Positions 25,004-33,355 of a stretch of DNA of 64,000 bases are shown in pieces; position 1 is the stretch's first letter, and each line of letters starts with the position of its first letter. The notes below the pieces were generated by a model. The model had not been told where the DNA came from and made no database searches. It saw nothing but the letters and a program-made list of their open reading frames with translations. The position numbers were made by a program, and so were the translations under genes. This DNA comes from Streptosporangiaceae bacterium NEAU-GS5 (lineage in GTDB: Bacteria; Actinomycetota; Actinomycetes; Streptosporangiales; Streptosporangiaceae), in contig JAGFNW010000010.1 of assembly GCA_017592665.1 (NCBI GenBank), forward strand, positions 203,186-267,185. The letters are read 5' to 3'.

Positions 25004-26585
25004 GGATGTCCTCGTCAAGTGAGGCGTATCCGCCGCCGCCACCGGATTCACAGCGGAGCGTGTCGCCTGCGCGTACGGGAAGGGCGTTGACCTTGAGCAT
25101 GGCCCGCTCGCCCGGCCGGCCGGGATTGAGGGTGACGTGCGGCGGGGCGCCCGCGTCGCCGCCGGCCAGGCCCCAGGCGGGGGTGACCGAGCGCTCGAAC
25201 CAGAGGGACAGGGCCGTGTCGGCGCCGAACTCGTACTCCCTGATCACGCCGTCGCCGCCGCGCCAGCGCCCGGCGCCGCCCGAGCCCGGGCGGATCTCGT
25301 AGCGGGTGACGCGGATCGGGAAGAGGGTCTCGAGGACCTCGATGGGCATGTCGCGGAGGTTGCCGTTGACGTTGTTGATCAGCGCGCTCTCCCCGTCGCC
25401 GCCGTTCCAGGCGCCCCAGCCGCCGACCGTGGCCTCCTGCGACACGTACAGCTTGCCGGTCCGCGGATCCACACCGGAGACCTGGACGATGAGCGAGTCG
25501 CCGTAGCTGGCCGCGGCGGCCCGGTCGGGCAGGACGGGGGCCAGGGCCTTGACGACCAGGTCGATGATCAGCCCGAGGTGGGAGTAGTAGTACTGGCAGG
25601 CGGCCGGCGACTCGGCGGCCAGCATCGAGCCGGGCCGCGTGGCGACCGTGAGCGGGCGGAACGATCCGCCGTTGAGCGGCACGTCCGGGCTGAGGAGCAG
25701 TTTGTACGCGACGCGCGCCGCCGCCACGGCCTGCGCGGCGCCGCAGTTGACGGGGCCGGTCGCCTGGTCGGCGCAGTCGGTGAGGTCGACGCCGATGGTC
25801 TCGCCCGCGACGGTCACCACGACGTTCACCGGGAGCGGCGTGGCGAGGTCGATGCCGTCGTTGTCGAGGAATCCGCCGGATCGGTAGACCCCGTCCGGTA
25901 TGGCGGCGATCGCGGCGCGTTCCATCCGCTCGGTCTGGGCGAAGATCTCGTCGCGAGCGGCGTGCACGGTGTCCACGCCCCACCGCGCCATGATCTCGGT
26001 CAGCCGACGCTGCCCGGTGAGCACGCAGGAGACCTGGGCGCGCATGTCGCCGAGGGTGGCGTACGGGAAACGCACGTTGCGGGCGATGACCTCGTGCAGG
26101 TCGGCGCAGGGCGCTCCGGAGGCGTACACCTTGACCGGGCCCATCCGGAGGCCCTCCTGGAAGATCGTGGTGGAGTCCATCGAGCCGCCCGGGTCCTTCG
26201 ACCCCATGTCGAGCCAGTGCGCGCGGGACGCGGCGAAACCGGCGAGCTCGCCCGCCACGAAGATCGGGCCGTAGACGGTGACGTCGTTCAGGTGGGTGCC
26301 GGCCACGTAGGAGTCGTTGAGCACCCAGACGTCGCCGTCCCGCCACACGTCGCGGCCGTGCTCCTCCTCGGTGAACCGCGTGCACACCTCGAGGTTCCCC
26401 AGGAAGATCGGCAGGCCGGAGGATTGGCCGAGCACATTGTGGTCGCGGTCGAGCAGCGCCACCGCGCAGTCCTTGGCCTCGTAGATCACGGGCGTGTAGG
26501 ACGACCGGATCAGCGTGGTGTTCATGTCCTCGGCCGCCTGCGCCAGCGCGCAGCGGATGATCTCGGTGGTGATCGGGTCGGTCAT
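24993..26585 (-). CDS. hyuB: Hydantoinase B/oxoprolinase family subunit
   Basis: A 530-residue subunit that works with HyuA in ATP-dependent hydrolysis or carboxylation (N-methylhydantoinase, 5-oxoprolinase and acetone carboxylase relatives). The metal-site region reads WVLNDSYVAGTHLNDVTVY, and the C-terminus has RPGSGGAGRWRGGDGVIREYEF and CESGGGGGYAS, both family hallmarks. It overlaps hyuA by four bases (ATGA) and the GNAT gene by 11 bp. The ring-opening amidohydrolase operon downstream suggests a cyclic amide substrate (inference). Confidence 0.92.
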   Translation of the reverse strand: MTDPITTEIIRCALAQAAEDMNTTLIRSSYTPVIYEAKDCAVALLDRDHNVLGQSSGLPIFLGNLEVCTRFTEEEHGRDVWRDGDVWVLNDSYVAGTHLNDVTVYGPIFVAGELAGFAASRAHWLDMGSKDPGGSMDSTTIFQEGLRMGPVKVYASGAPCADLHEVIARNVRFPYATLGDMRAQVSCVLTGQRRLTEIMARWGVDTVHAARDEIFAQTERMERAAIAAIPDGVYRSGGFLDNDGIDLATPLPVNVVVTVAGETIGVDLTDCADQATGPVNCGAAQAVAAARVAYKLLLSPDVPLNGGSFRPLTVATRPGSMLAAESPAACQYYYSHLGLIIDLVVKALAPVLPDRAAAASYGDSLIVQVSGVDPRTGKLYVSQEATVGGWGAWNGGDGESALINNVNGNLRDMPIEVLETLFPIRVTRYEIRPGSGGAGRWRGGDGVIREYEFGADTALSLWFERSVTPAWGLAGGDAGAPPHVTLNPGRPGERAMLKVNALPVRAGDTLRCESGGGGGYASLDEDIHGA

Positions 26586-28603
26586 GCGCCCACCTCGATG
26601 ATCAGGAATCCGCCGGCGTCGGCCCTCGCCACGCAGCCGGGCGGGACGACCGTGGTCGCCGTCTCCTCCACGATGACCGCCGGGCCGGGCGTCTCGCCGC
26701 GCAGGGTGTCACGCCGCAGGATCGGCGTGGGGTGCGCCGTGCCGTTGAAGATCACATCCCGTACGGCTCCCGCCCCCTCGACGGCGGCCGGGACGGCGGC
26801 CGCGACGCGCGGCAGCGCGCCGAGGGCCGTGGTCCGTAGGGCGACCAGCTCGACCGGGGCCTCGGGGGTGGCGTGGCCGTAGCGGGCCGTGTGCGCGTCC
26901 GCGAAACGGGCCGCGAGTGCTTGGGCGAACCCGGGCGCCGAGGGCTCGGCGGCCGACCGCAGCGGGATCGTGAGCGTGTAGTCCTGGCCTTCGTAGCGCA
27001 TGTCGACCGCGTGCTCGACGCTCATCCGGTCACGCGGCACGCCCTGTCCGGCCAGCTCTTCCAAGGCTTCCAGGGCCAGCCCGGCCAGCGCCCCGGACAT
27101 GGCGTAGGGGTCGAGGTCGTCGCCGGAGGTGAAGTAGGGCCTGGTCAGGTCGCGCCGGATGTCGGCCTCCAGCATGCCCCAGGCGGAGAACGCCCCCGGG
27201 AAGCGCGGCACGACGACCTGGCCGATGCCGAGTTCGCGGGCGATGAAGGCGGCGTGCATGGGACCGGCCCCGCCGTAGGCCACCAGGGCGAATTCGCGGG
27301 GCTCTATCCCGTGCTCGACCGTGAGGGTGCGGATGGCCTGGGCCATCTTCGCGTTGGCCACGTCGCAGACGCCTTCGGCGAGGGCGGTCGTGTCCAGGCC
27401 GACGGCGTCGGCGAGCCCGGCGAGAGCCGTACGGGAGGCCTCGGCGTCGAGGGTCATCAGACCGCCGGCGAACCACGCGGGATCGACGCGGCCGAGGACC
27501 AGATTCGCGTCGGTGACCGTGGGACGCGTGCCCCCACGGCCATAACAGGCCGGACCGGGCACGGCCCCCGCCGATTCGGGACCCACGCGTAACGCCCCGG
27601 CTTCCGCGTACGCCAGGGACCCCCCGCCCGCCCCGATCGTGTGCAGGTTGACGACCGGCATGAGCACCGGGAACCCCTCGATCCGGGCCTCGACGGCGAC
27701 GTCCGGCCGCCCGCCCACGACCAGGGACACGTCGAACGACGTGCCTCCCATGTCGACGCAGATGATGTTGCCGCGGTCGAGCAGCCGCGCCACCGCGACC
27801 CCGCCCATGGTGCCGCCCACCGGCCCGGATAGCAGCGTGCGCAGCGGCCGCCGCATCGCGTACGCGGCGTTGACCAGGCCGCCGGACGACTGCATGACGT
27901 GCACGGGGACGCGCAGCCCGCGCTCGGCGAACCGGGCCTCGACCCGCGACAGGTAGCGCCGCACGACCGGCCCGGTGTAGGCCTCGAGGACGGCCGACGA
28001 GGTCCGCTCGTACTCCCGCCACTCCCGCGCCACCTCGTGCGACAGCACGACCAGCACGTCGTCGCCCAATTCCTTGGCGAGGATCTCCCCCGCGCGGATC
28101 TCGTGCTCGGGGTTGACGTAGGAGAACAGCAGGCACACGGCGACCGCGTCGAAGCCCTCGGAGCGCGCCCGCCGGGCGGCCGCCCATACGGCGTCCTCGT
28201 CGAGCGGGGTCAGCTCGGCGCCGCGCCAGTCGTATCTGCCGCCCACCTCGGCCAGGTCCGACGGCGGCACGAGCGGCACGGGCTTGCGGTAGCGCAGGTC
28301 GAACATGCGCTCGCGGTTGCCGCGCGCGATCTGGTAGACGTCGCGGACGCCGGCGCTGGTCAGCAGCATGACCCGGGCGCCTTTGCGCTCCAGCAGGGCG
28401 TTCAGCCCCTGGGTGGTGCCGTGCGTGAAGAACGAGATCTCCGCGGGATCGACGGCCGCGCGCTCCAGCGCGGCGAAGACGCCATCAGCGAGGTCTCCCG
28501 GCGTGGTCGGCGCCTTGGCCGCCGCGACCCGCCCGCTCCGCTCGTCGTAACACACGACGTCAGTGAATGTGCCGCCGATGTCCATAGCGACCCGATAGGC
28601 CAT
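26582..28603 (-). CDS. hyuA: Hydantoinase A/oxoprolinase family subunit
   Basis: A 673-residue ATP-binding subunit with an actin/HSP70-like ATPase fold. N-terminal motif MDIGGTFTDVVCYD and THGTTQGLNALLERKG mark the HyuA_N domain, and VDMGGTSFDVSLV and IGAGGGSLAYAEAG the second ATP motif. No Shine-Dalgarno site lies at normal distance from the ATG. Upstream, a small frame with a GGAGG site runs into it, and a large nested hairpin lies 71 bases before the start. Both could control translation. It is the first gene of hyuA-hyuB-GNAT-VOC. Confidence 0.92.
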   Translation of the reverse strand: MAYRVAMDIGGTFTDVVCYDERSGRVAAAKAPTTPGDLADGVFAALERAAVDPAEISFFTHGTTQGLNALLERKGARVMLLTSAGVRDVYQIARGNRERMFDLRYRKPVPLVPPSDLAEVGGRYDWRGAELTPLDEDAVWAAARRARSEGFDAVAVCLLFSYVNPEHEIRAGEILAKELGDDVLVVLSHEVAREWREYERTSSAVLEAYTGPVVRRYLSRVEARFAERGLRVPVHVMQSSGGLVNAAYAMRRPLRTLLSGPVGGTMGGVAVARLLDRGNIICVDMGGTSFDVSLVVGGRPDVAVEARIEGFPVLMPVVNLHTIGAGGGSLAYAEAGALRVGPESAGAVPGPACYGRGGTRPTVTDANLVLGRVDPAWFAGGLMTLDAEASRTALAGLADAVGLDTTALAEGVCDVANAKMAQAIRTLTVEHGIEPREFALVAYGGAGPMHAAFIARELGIGQVVVPRFPGAFSAWGMLEADIRRDLTRPYFTSGDDLDPYAMSGALAGLALEALEELAGQGVPRDRMSVEHAVDMRYEGQDYTLTIPLRSAAEPSAPGFAQALAARFADAHTARYGHATPEAPVELVALRTTALGALPRVAAAVPAAVEGAGAVRDVIFNGTAHPTPILRRDTLRGETPGPAVIVEETATTVVPPGCVARADAGGFLIIEVGA

Positions 28604-28673
28604 AGGGGAAGACGATACGCGCCTTCCCCCCGAGCCTCATGCTCATCCTCCGAGCCGCGGCAGAGGAGGCCGG

Positions 28674-28748
28674 GGGGCGACCGGCGACTGGGAGGGGTCG
28701 TCATGACGTGCTTCCCCCGCACGCCATGACGTTGCCGCCGGTCGCCCC
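28674..28748. promoter_or_regulatory. Large nested hairpin between divergent operons
   Basis: The 75-nt segment has three nested perfect stems: 13 bp (28674-28686 with 28736-28748, GGGGCGACCGGCG arm), 6 bp (28699-28704 with 28726-28731) and 5 bp (28707-28711 with 28719-28723), closing on a 7-base loop TTCCCCC. It lies 71 bp before hyuA and about 142 bp before the CaiB gene. It could be a leader RNA structure, an sRNA or a bidirectional terminator. A second short stem (GGTGCG/CGCACC, 28764-28788) follows. I matched no known riboswitch. Confidence 0.5.
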
Positions 28749-28835
28749 TCGTGAGCCGCTTGAGGTGCGAGCCCCGTAATCCCGCACCCGCAGCAACAAG
28801 ACGACGATGCAGGCCGCGGGTATAGGCCCGGTATA

Positions 28836-28850
28836 TTGCCGCTTCGGCAA
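28836..28850. promoter_or_regulatory. Palindrome upstream of the CaiB gene
   Basis: TTGCCG-CTT-CGGCAA is a perfect 6-bp inverted repeat with a 3-base centre, 40 bp before the CaiB start codon and next to a TATA-rich stretch. It is a likely operator or part of the promoter; the binding factor is unknown. Confidence 0.45.
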
Positions 28851-28890
28851 CCTCCCGAGCTTGCATCAAAAGGGAGATAAGGAGACGAAC

Positions 28891-30066
28891 GTGCAGGGAC
28901 CGCTGGACGGAATCGTGGTGCTGGATCTGTCCCGCGCGCTGGCCGGGCCGCATGCGGGGCAGATGCTGGGCGACCTCGGCGCGCACGTGATCAAGGTGGA
29001 GCAGCCGGGCACGGGTGATGAGTCGCGTGGCTGGGGCCCGCCCTTCGTGGGCCCGTCGCACGATATTTCCACTTACTTCCTCGCGGCCAACCGCAACAAG
29101 CGGTCCATCGCGATCGACCTGAAGTCGCCCGAGGGACACGGGCTCACCGAGCGGCTGATCCGGCAGAGCGACGTGCTGATCGAGAACTTCAGGACCGGGG
29201 TGCTCGACCGCCTCGGCTTCTCCGTCGAACGGCTGCACGAGCTCAACCCGCGCCTGGTCATCCTGTCCATCACGGGATTCGGCCACGACGGGCCGGAGGG
29301 CGGGCGGCCCGGCTATGACCAGATCGCGCAGGGCGAGGCCGGGCTGATGTCGCTGACCGGACCGTCAGCCGCCGAGCCGTACAGGGTGGGGGCCTCGATC
29401 GCCGACCTGCTGGCCGGGATCCACGGCGCGTACGGCGTGGCCGCGGCGCTCTACGAGCGCGAGCGCACAGGACGCGGCACGGTCGTGCGGACATCGCTGC
29501 TGGCCGCGGTGGTGGGCGTGCACTCCTACCACGGCACCGCGTGGACCGTGGGCGGCATGGTCCCCAAGGCCAACGGCAACCACCACGCGTCCATCGCGCC
29601 TTACGGAGCCTTCCACTGCTCCGATGGCATGATCCAGATAGCGGTGGCCAACGAAGGCCAGTGGCAGAAGCTGGCGCGGCTACTGGACATTGACCCCGAT
29701 CTCCCGAAATATGCGACCAATAGGCACCGCTTCGCGCACCGGGACGAGTTGATCGCCGAAATGGACAAGGCTCTCGCCGCGCACGACCGTGCGTTCTGGC
29801 TTGCCGAGCTCGGCAGGCTCGGCATTCCCGCCGGGGCCATCCGGACGCTCGACGAGGTGTACGCCTGGGACCAGGTGCGCTCGCAGGGCCTCGTGGTCTC
29901 GGTCGACCACCCGGTCCTCGGGTCGATCGAGGTGCCAGGTCCGCCGCTGCGCTTCGACGGCTCCGGCGGCGAGGAGCCCGTACGTCACACCGCGCCGCCC
30001 GCGCTCGGCCAGGACACCGACGCCGTGCTCGCCTGGCTCGACGAGGCGGAGGGCCGGGCGGGATGA
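28891..30066 (+). CDS. CaiB/BaiF family (class III) CoA-transferase
   Basis: A 391-residue enzyme moving CoA between acids. Family motifs are VLDLSRALAGPHAGQMLGDLGAHVIKVE, NRNKRSIAIDLKSPEG and GYDQIAQGEAG, whose Asp is the expected catalytic residue. The C-terminal EVYAWDQVRSQGLV is also typical. The GTG at 28891 has AAGGAG six bases upstream. The stop overlaps the start of the next gene by four bases, so the transferase and the carboxyltransferase-like protein work together. The acid substrate is unknown. Confidence 0.93.
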   Translation: MQGPLDGIVVLDLSRALAGPHAGQMLGDLGAHVIKVEQPGTGDESRGWGPPFVGPSHDISTYFLAANRNKRSIAIDLKSPEGHGLTERLIRQSDVLIENFRTGVLDRLGFSVERLHELNPRLVILSITGFGHDGPEGGRPGYDQIAQGEAGLMSLTGPSAAEPYRVGASIADLLAGIHGAYGVAAALYERERTGRGTVVRTSLLAAVVGVHSYHGTAWTVGGMVPKANGNHHASIAPYGAFHCSDGMIQIAVANEGQWQKLARLLDIDPDLPKYATNRHRFAHRDELIAEMDKALAAHDRAFWLAELGRLGIPAGAIRTLDEVYAWDQVRSQGLVVSVDHPVLGSIEVPGPPLRFDGSGGEEPVRHTAPPALGQDTDAVLAWLDEAEGRAG

Positions 30067-31640
30067 CCAGCAGGCCGGACGCCCGGGCCCTGATCGCGGC
30101 CGTCCTCGACGCCGACTCCTGGAAGTCGTGGGACGAGCCGCCGGTCGACCCGGCCGACCCCGGGTCGCCCTACGCGGCGGAGCTGATCGCGGCCCGCGTC
30201 AAGTCCGGCTACGACGAGTCGGTGATAACCGGTGAGGGGACCCTGGGCAGGCGCCGGGTGGCCGTGGTGGCCTGCGAGTTCTCCTTCCTCGCCGGGTCGA
30301 TCGGCGTGGTCGCGGCCGAGCGGCTGGTCCGGGCCGTCGAACGGGCCACGGCCGAACGGCTGCCGCTGCTCGCCGCGCCGGCCAGCGGCGGCACGCGCAT
30401 GCAGGAGGGCGCGCTCGCGTTCGTCCAGATGATCAAGATCGGGGCCGCGGTCGCCCAGCACCGCGCCGCCGGCCTGCCGTACGTCGTCTATCTCCGCCAC
30501 CCCACCACCGGCGGCGTCTTCGCCTCGTGGGGGTCGCTCGGGCACGTCACCGCGGCCGAGCCGGGCGCGCTCATCGGCTTCCTCGGCCCGCGTGTCTTCG
30601 AGTCCCTCTACGGCTATCCCTTCCCGGAGAACGTGCAGACGGCCGAGAACCTGTACGCGCACGGGCTGGTCGACGCGGTCGTCTCCGCCGAGGACGCGCG
30701 CGAGGTGGCCATGCGCGCCCTCAACGTGCTGTGCGCGCCGCGCGACAGCAAGCTGGCCTCGATCCCCGCTCCCGAAGAGGCCGCCGGCGACACCGACGCC
30801 TGGGAGGCGATCACGCGCACCCGCCGCGACGACCGGCCCGGTGTGCGCACCCTGCTCCGGCACGGCGCCCGCGACGTCACCCCGCTCAACGGCACGGGCC
30901 AGGGCGAGAACGACCCTGGGCTGCTGCTGGCCCTCGCCCGCTTCGGCACGGCCCCCGCGGTCGTGCTCGGGCAGGACCGGCGGCACGGCGCCTTCGGCCG
31001 GGCCACCGGCGAGTCCTATCGGCTGTCTCCCGAGCGCCCGCCGAGCCGTACGGCACGGCATGGGCCGGGCGGCGACCACCCGGGTCTTGGGCCGGCCGGG
31101 CTGCGGGTCGCCCGGCGCGGCATGCGGCTCGCGGCCGAGCTGGGGCTCCCCCTGGTGACGGTCATCGACACCTCAGGGGCCGAGCTGTCGGCCGCCGCCG
31201 AGGAGGGCGGCCTGGCCGGGGAGATCGCGCGGTCGCTCGCCGAGATGGTCACGCTGGCCGCGCCGACCGTGTGCGTGCTGCTCGGCGAGGGCGCCGGAGG
31301 CGCGGCGCTGGCGCTGCTGCCGGCCGACCGGGTCGTCTGCGCCGAGCACGCCTGGCTGTCGCCGCTGTCGCCCGAAGGGGCCTCGGCGATCCTTTACCGC
31401 ACGGTCGACTTCGCCCCGGAGATCGCGCAGTATCAGGGCATCCGGGCCGGTGACCTCAAGCGGGACGGCATCGTCGACCGGATCGTCCCCGAGCGCCCCG
31501 ACGCGGCGTACGAGCCGGAGGAGTTCTGCCGCCGGATCTCACGCGCGCTCGAACACGAGATCATCGAACTGCTCGGCCGCCCGCCCGGCGACCGCGTGGC
31601 CGCGCGCCTGGCCCGCTATCGGGCCCTCGGCTCGCCGTAG
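30063..31640 (+). CDS. Fused AccD-AccA-like carboxyltransferase protein
   Basis: A 525-residue protein with two crotonase-fold halves. The first (about 50-240) resembles AccD/MdcD (SFLAGSIGVVAAERLVRAVE, PASGGTRMQEGALAFVQM). The second (about 325-500) resembles AccA (LGLPLVTVIDTSGAELSAAAEEGGLAGEIA, VLLGEGAGGAALALLPADRV). The zinc-ribbon cysteines of bacterial AccD are absent. Such fusions occur in acyl-CoA carboxylase beta subunits and malonate-decarboxylase-like proteins. No biotin carboxylase, biotin carrier or acyl-carrier gene is nearby, so it either uses subunits from elsewhere or acts as a decarboxylase. It is coupled to the CaiB transferase. Confidence 0.85.
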   Translation: MTSRPDARALIAAVLDADSWKSWDEPPVDPADPGSPYAAELIAARVKSGYDESVITGEGTLGRRRVAVVACEFSFLAGSIGVVAAERLVRAVERATAERLPLLAAPASGGTRMQEGALAFVQMIKIGAAVAQHRAAGLPYVVYLRHPTTGGVFASWGSLGHVTAAEPGALIGFLGPRVFESLYGYPFPENVQTAENLYAHGLVDAVVSAEDAREVAMRALNVLCAPRDSKLASIPAPEEAAGDTDAWEAITRTRRDDRPGVRTLLRHGARDVTPLNGTGQGENDPGLLLALARFGTAPAVVLGQDRRHGAFGRATGESYRLSPERPPSRTARHGPGGDHPGLGPAGLRVARRGMRLAAELGLPLVTVIDTSGAELSAAAEEGGLAGEIARSLAEMVTLAAPTVCVLLGEGAGGAALALLPADRVVCAEHAWLSPLSPEGASAILYRTVDFAPEIAQYQGIRAGDLKRDGIVDRIVPERPDAAYEPEEFCRRISRALEHEIIELLGRPPGDRVAARLARYRALGSP

Positions 31641-31644
31641 ATCG

Positions 31645-31665
31645 CGCCTGGGCGCCCCCAGGGCG
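31645..31665. terminator. Hairpin between convergent genes
   Basis: CCTGGG (31647-31652) pairs with CCCAGG (31657-31662) around a 4-base loop, and two further pairs form across a one-base bulge. TTTC follows. It sits in the 30-bp gap between convergent stops. Confidence 0.55.
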
Positions 31666-31670
31666 GTTTC

Positions 31671-32102
31671 TTACGGCTTGATCGGGATCGCGATGCGCTC
31701 CACCCGGATGGAGTGGACCTCTTCGCGCGGGACCACGACCTCGTAAGCGCCGTGGTCGACCAGCCAATAGCCGAGCGCCTCGGCCTTCATGCCGCTGTGG
31801 CCCGTGTAGGCGATGTGCAGGCCTGGCGTGTCGGAGCCCTCGTCCTCGTCGAGGATGAGGCACGGCTCGCCGCCGAAAGCCCCGACCGTGCGGAGCAGGG
31901 TCAGCCAGGACAGCTCCCGGCGCCGCAGGGCGAGCCGCCAGTAGCCGCCCGACCGCTCGAAGCCCTCTTCCTCGGTGTCGCTGAACAGGATGACGTCTTC
32001 GCTGTCCGGCCCGATGGCGGCGGGGAAGGTCTGGTCGCGGTAGCCGGCGATGAACCCCAGCCCGACCGGCTCGATGTCGTCGCCCCGATGCGCGTCGCTC
32101 AT
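31671..32102 (-). CDS. Uncharacterised protein, second of a coupled pair
   Basis: A 143-residue soluble, acidic protein that I do not recognise (GLGFIAGYRDQTFPAAIGPD, YWRLALRRRELSWLTLLRTV, KAEALGYWLVDHGAYEVVVP). There is no signal peptide or membrane helix. Its ATG overlaps the stop of the preceding gene by four bases, so the two are made together. The paired, small, unrelated products suggest a two-component unit such as enzyme/inhibitor, but nothing in the sequence proves it. Confidence 0.75.
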   Translation of the reverse strand: MSDAHRGDDIEPVGLGFIAGYRDQTFPAAIGPDSEDVILFSDTEEEGFERSGGYWRLALRRRELSWLTLLRTVGAFGGEPCLILDEDEGSDTPGLHIAYTGHSGMKAEALGYWLVDHGAYEVVVPREEVHSIRVERIAIPIKP

Positions 32103-32554
32103 GCCACGGGCCGCCAAGCCAGGCCGTCGTAGTGGGCGAACATGCGCTCCGCCCGGACGAGGTGGATGATCTGGGCGCCCGCTGGGATGGGCATCGGCAT
32201 CGTGTGGAACTGCTGCACCACGTGCTCGCGCGAGGTGGTGAACCCGTTGCCGGCGAAGGGCGCTGAATCGCTCCAGTCTCCGCCCATGTGCGGCCCATAG
32301 GGCACGACGTAGGTGTCGACGTCGCGCGCCTCCCAGCGCATGATGTACAGCTCAGGGACGTCGGAGCTCAGGTCGGACCCTTCGAAGGCCAGGTCGAGCG
32401 CCTCGACCAGGGCGCGTGGACTGGTCAGGCGATCGCAGTCCTGCACGCGGTAGACATACCCCGAGATGATCGTCCGCTGGCCGCGCAGATATGGAACGAG
32501 CAGGCGCGGCGGAATCACCTTCTGCATCAGCGTCCTCCGCCCCGGCTCGGTCAT
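32099..32554 (-). CDS. Uncharacterised protein, first of a coupled pair
   Basis: A 151-residue protein of unknown family. Readable features are RLLVPYLRGQRTIISGYVYRV, TSPRALVEALDL, LYIMRWEARDVDTYVVPYG, PFAGNGFTTSREHVVQQF and a C-terminal PAGAQIIHLVRAERMFAHYDG. The conserved-looking aromatic and charged residues suggest an enzyme-like fold. It is cytoplasmic by sequence. The second gene overlaps it by four bases. An internal ATG (MQKVIPP) is an alternative start. Confidence 0.75.
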   Translation of the reverse strand: MTEPGRRTLMQKVIPPRLLVPYLRGQRTIISGYVYRVQDCDRLTSPRALVEALDLAFEGSDLSSDVPELYIMRWEARDVDTYVVPYGPHMGGDWSDSAPFAGNGFTTSREHVVQQFHTMPMPIPAGAQIIHLVRAERMFAHYDGLAWRPVA

Positions 32555-32590
32555 GGCGTAAAGCTTACGATCTAACGGTCTCTGTTTGGT

Positions 32591-33355
32591 CTAGAGAACC
32601 CGGTGTTCCAGGGATGGCAGGATTCGCCGGGCCGCGACGGTGATTTCCGGATCTATCTCACCCACGTGGACCGAGGGGTAGGCGCCGAGGTCGTGCCGGA
32701 CGACGCCGAGCGGGTCGACGAGCATGCTGTGGCCGACGCCGAAGCCGTCGGAGCCGGGGGCCTGGTCGACCGCGATGGTCCACATGGTGTTCTCGATGGC
32801 CCGGGCCCGGACCATGGTCACCCAGTGATCCTCCTTCAACGGCCCCGAGGCCCAGGCCGCGATCACCGCGAACGCGTCCGCGCCCCGGTCGACCAGCGCG
32901 CGGGCGAGCTCGGGGAAGCGCACGTCGTAGCAGGTGATCAGGCCGAGCCTGAGCCCGGCGAGGTCGACCACCATCGGGGTGTTCCCCGGGGTCACCAGCT
33001 CGGACTCGACGGCGCCGAAGGAGTCGAACAGGTGGATCTTGCGGTAGGCCGCCTGGATCGAGCCGTCGGCGGAGATGGCGACGGCGGTGTTGGCGACCTT
33101 CTCGCCGACCGGCTCGAACGTGCCGACCACGACGGCGATCCTGTGTTCGCGCGCCGCCTCGGCGAGCCCGCTGACGAACGGCCCGTCGAGCGGCTCGGCC
33201 AGCTCGGTGATGGCGCGGCCGAAGCGGGTGAGGGACGCCTCCGGCAGTACGGCGAGATCGGCGCCGGCGGCCAGGCGCAGGGCGTCACGGGCTGTGTCCA
33301 GGTTCACCTTCGGGTCGCGGTCGACGGGGATCTGGCACAGGGCTACGCGCGTCAT
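32591..33355 (-). CDS. Carbon-nitrogen hydrolase (nitrilase superfamily amidase)
   Basis: A 254-residue cytoplasmic amidase. The Glu-Lys-Cys triad is readable: Glu39 (AVLPEASL), Lys106 (AYRKIHLFD) and Cys142 (LITCYDVRFPE). Length and motifs match the Nit/omega-amidase branch, which hydrolyses deaminated thiols or alpha-keto amides such as alpha-ketoglutaramate. An aminotransferase gene about 0.8 kb away fits that branch, which repairs transaminase side products. Its first 71 bp overlap the 3' end of the upstream DUF418 gene, an unusually long same-strand overlap. Confidence 0.92.
   Translation of the reverse strand: MTRVALCQIPVDRDPKVNLDTARDALRLAAGADLAVLPEASLTRFGRAITELAEPLDGPFVSGLAEAAREHRIAVVVGTFEPVGEKVANTAVAISADGSIQAAYRKIHLFDSFGAVESELVTPGNTPMVVDLAGLRLGLITCYDVRFPELARALVDRGADAFAVIAAWASGPLKEDHWVTMVRARAIENTMWTIAVDQAPGSDGFGVGHSMLVDPLGVVRHDLGAYPSVHVGEIDPEITVAARRILPSLEHRVL

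Noticed and set aside
28764..28788. tRNA-like 3' half (GGTGCG...CGCACC followed by GCAGCA)
   Set aside because: The stem resembles a T-arm, but no anticodon arm, D-arm or acceptor partner could be found upstream, so it is treated only as a hairpin.
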